From: Gemmatimonadota bacterium
Lineage (GTDB): Bacteria; Gemmatimonadota; Gemmatimonadetes; Longimicrobiales; Longimicrobiaceae
Direction: 5' to 3'
Assembly: GCA_019348475.1 (NCBI GenBank)
Contig: JAHWJJ010000273.1
Span: 1-6,453 of the forward strand
Length of the DNA: 6,453 bases
Shown here: in pieces, positions 6,352 through 6,453 of the stretch
Numbering within the stretch: the stretch's first letter is position 1
How the letters are laid out: each line of letters opens with the position of its first letter
Notes under the pieces: generated by a model
Seen by the model: the letters and a program-made list of their open reading frames with translations, nothing else
Told to the model about the DNA's origin: nothing
Database searches by the model: none
Position numbers and translations under genes: made by a program

Positions 6352-6429
6352 AGTGCGTGAGTGCGGAAGTGCGTGAGTGCGGAAGTGACTCGCAACTTCC
6401 GCACTCACGCACTCACGCACTCACGCACT
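6352..6429. repeat. Long inverted repeat built from GTGCGTGA/GTGCGGAA units
   Basis: Two direct 16-base copies of GTGCGTGAGTGCGGAA (6353-6368 and 6369-6384) plus GT are followed, after the 8-base spacer GACTCGCA (6387-6394), by their reverse complement. Bases 6369-6386 pair perfectly with 6395-6412 (18 bp); the outer 16 bases 6353-6368 match 6413-6428 at 14 of 16 positions, and A6352 can pair with T6429. Either strand could therefore form a hairpin of about 35 bp. It lacks the T tract of a simple terminator. Confidence 0.93.
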
Positions 6430-6453
6430 CACGCACTCACGCACTCACGCACT
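6401..6453. repeat. Tandem 8-bp repeat GCACTCAC, 6.6 copies, running off the window
   Basis: Six exact copies of GCACTCAC (starting at 6401, 6409, 6417, 6425, 6433 and 6441) and a partial GCACT to the last base. The array shares its first part with the right arm of the inverted repeat and continues beyond the window, so its true length is unknown. It codes for nothing evident. Such a unit is prone to slippage in copying and assembly. Confidence 0.95.

Noticed and set aside
6345..6404. N-terminal extension of the MOSC protein
   Set aside because: The extra residues are encoded by the repeat block and precede a MOSC fold that starts at residue 2; kept only as a possibility in the findings.
6352..6453. 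CRISPR array
   Set aside because: Units are 8 to 16 bases with no unique spacers and no cas genes nearby.

Overview
The window is GC-rich (about two thirds or more by eye) bacterial DNA carrying six protein genes, with no RNA gene, insertion sequence or CRISPR array. Base composition, the style of the secreted proteins (an Ig-plus-propeller lipoprotein and an SPW-like membrane protein) and the GTGCGTGA-type intergenic repeats suggest a Gemmatimonadota bacterium, perhaps a relative of Longimicrobium. That placement is an inference; no marker gene is present to prove it.

Plus strand, 2-2069: three tightly packed genes. A PIN-domain (VapC/FitB-type) ribonuclease toxin gene overlaps a diaminopimelate epimerase homologue by an ATGA, and that gene overlaps hisF (imidazole glycerol phosphate synthase cyclase subunit) by a second ATGA, so the three are probably co-transcribed and translationally coupled. 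The toxin's expected antitoxin would lie left of the window. The DapF homologue is the most unusual gene here: the fold and substrate-pocket motifs are intact, but both positions that hold the catalytic cysteine pair in DapF are serines.

Plus strand, 2170-3315: a TTG-started lipoprotein of an unnamed family with a predicted alpha/beta-barrel-like body, ended by a perfect 11-bp terminator hairpin (3343-3372). A second terminator (3458-3485), pointing the other way, closes the converging minus-strand gene.

Minus strand, 3536-6344: three genes, each apparently a separate unit. Reading in their direction (high to low coordinates) these are a MOSC-domain protein (6344-5850) with its own terminator-like hairpin, a small four-helix membrane protein with an internal duplication (5658-5212) and a strong ribosome binding site, and a large surface lipoprotein with two Ig-like domains and a TolB/WD40-like beta-propeller (5032-3536), which has a plausible sigma-70-type promoter just upstream.

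Right edge, 6352-6453: a block of 8-bp and 16-bp repeats that forms a long hairpin, ends 8 bases from the MOSC start codon and runs off the window as a tandem GCACTCAC array.

I did not find a complete new defence or mobile system. The observations most worth following are the serine/serine DapF homologue coupled to hisF and the repeat block at the right edge.
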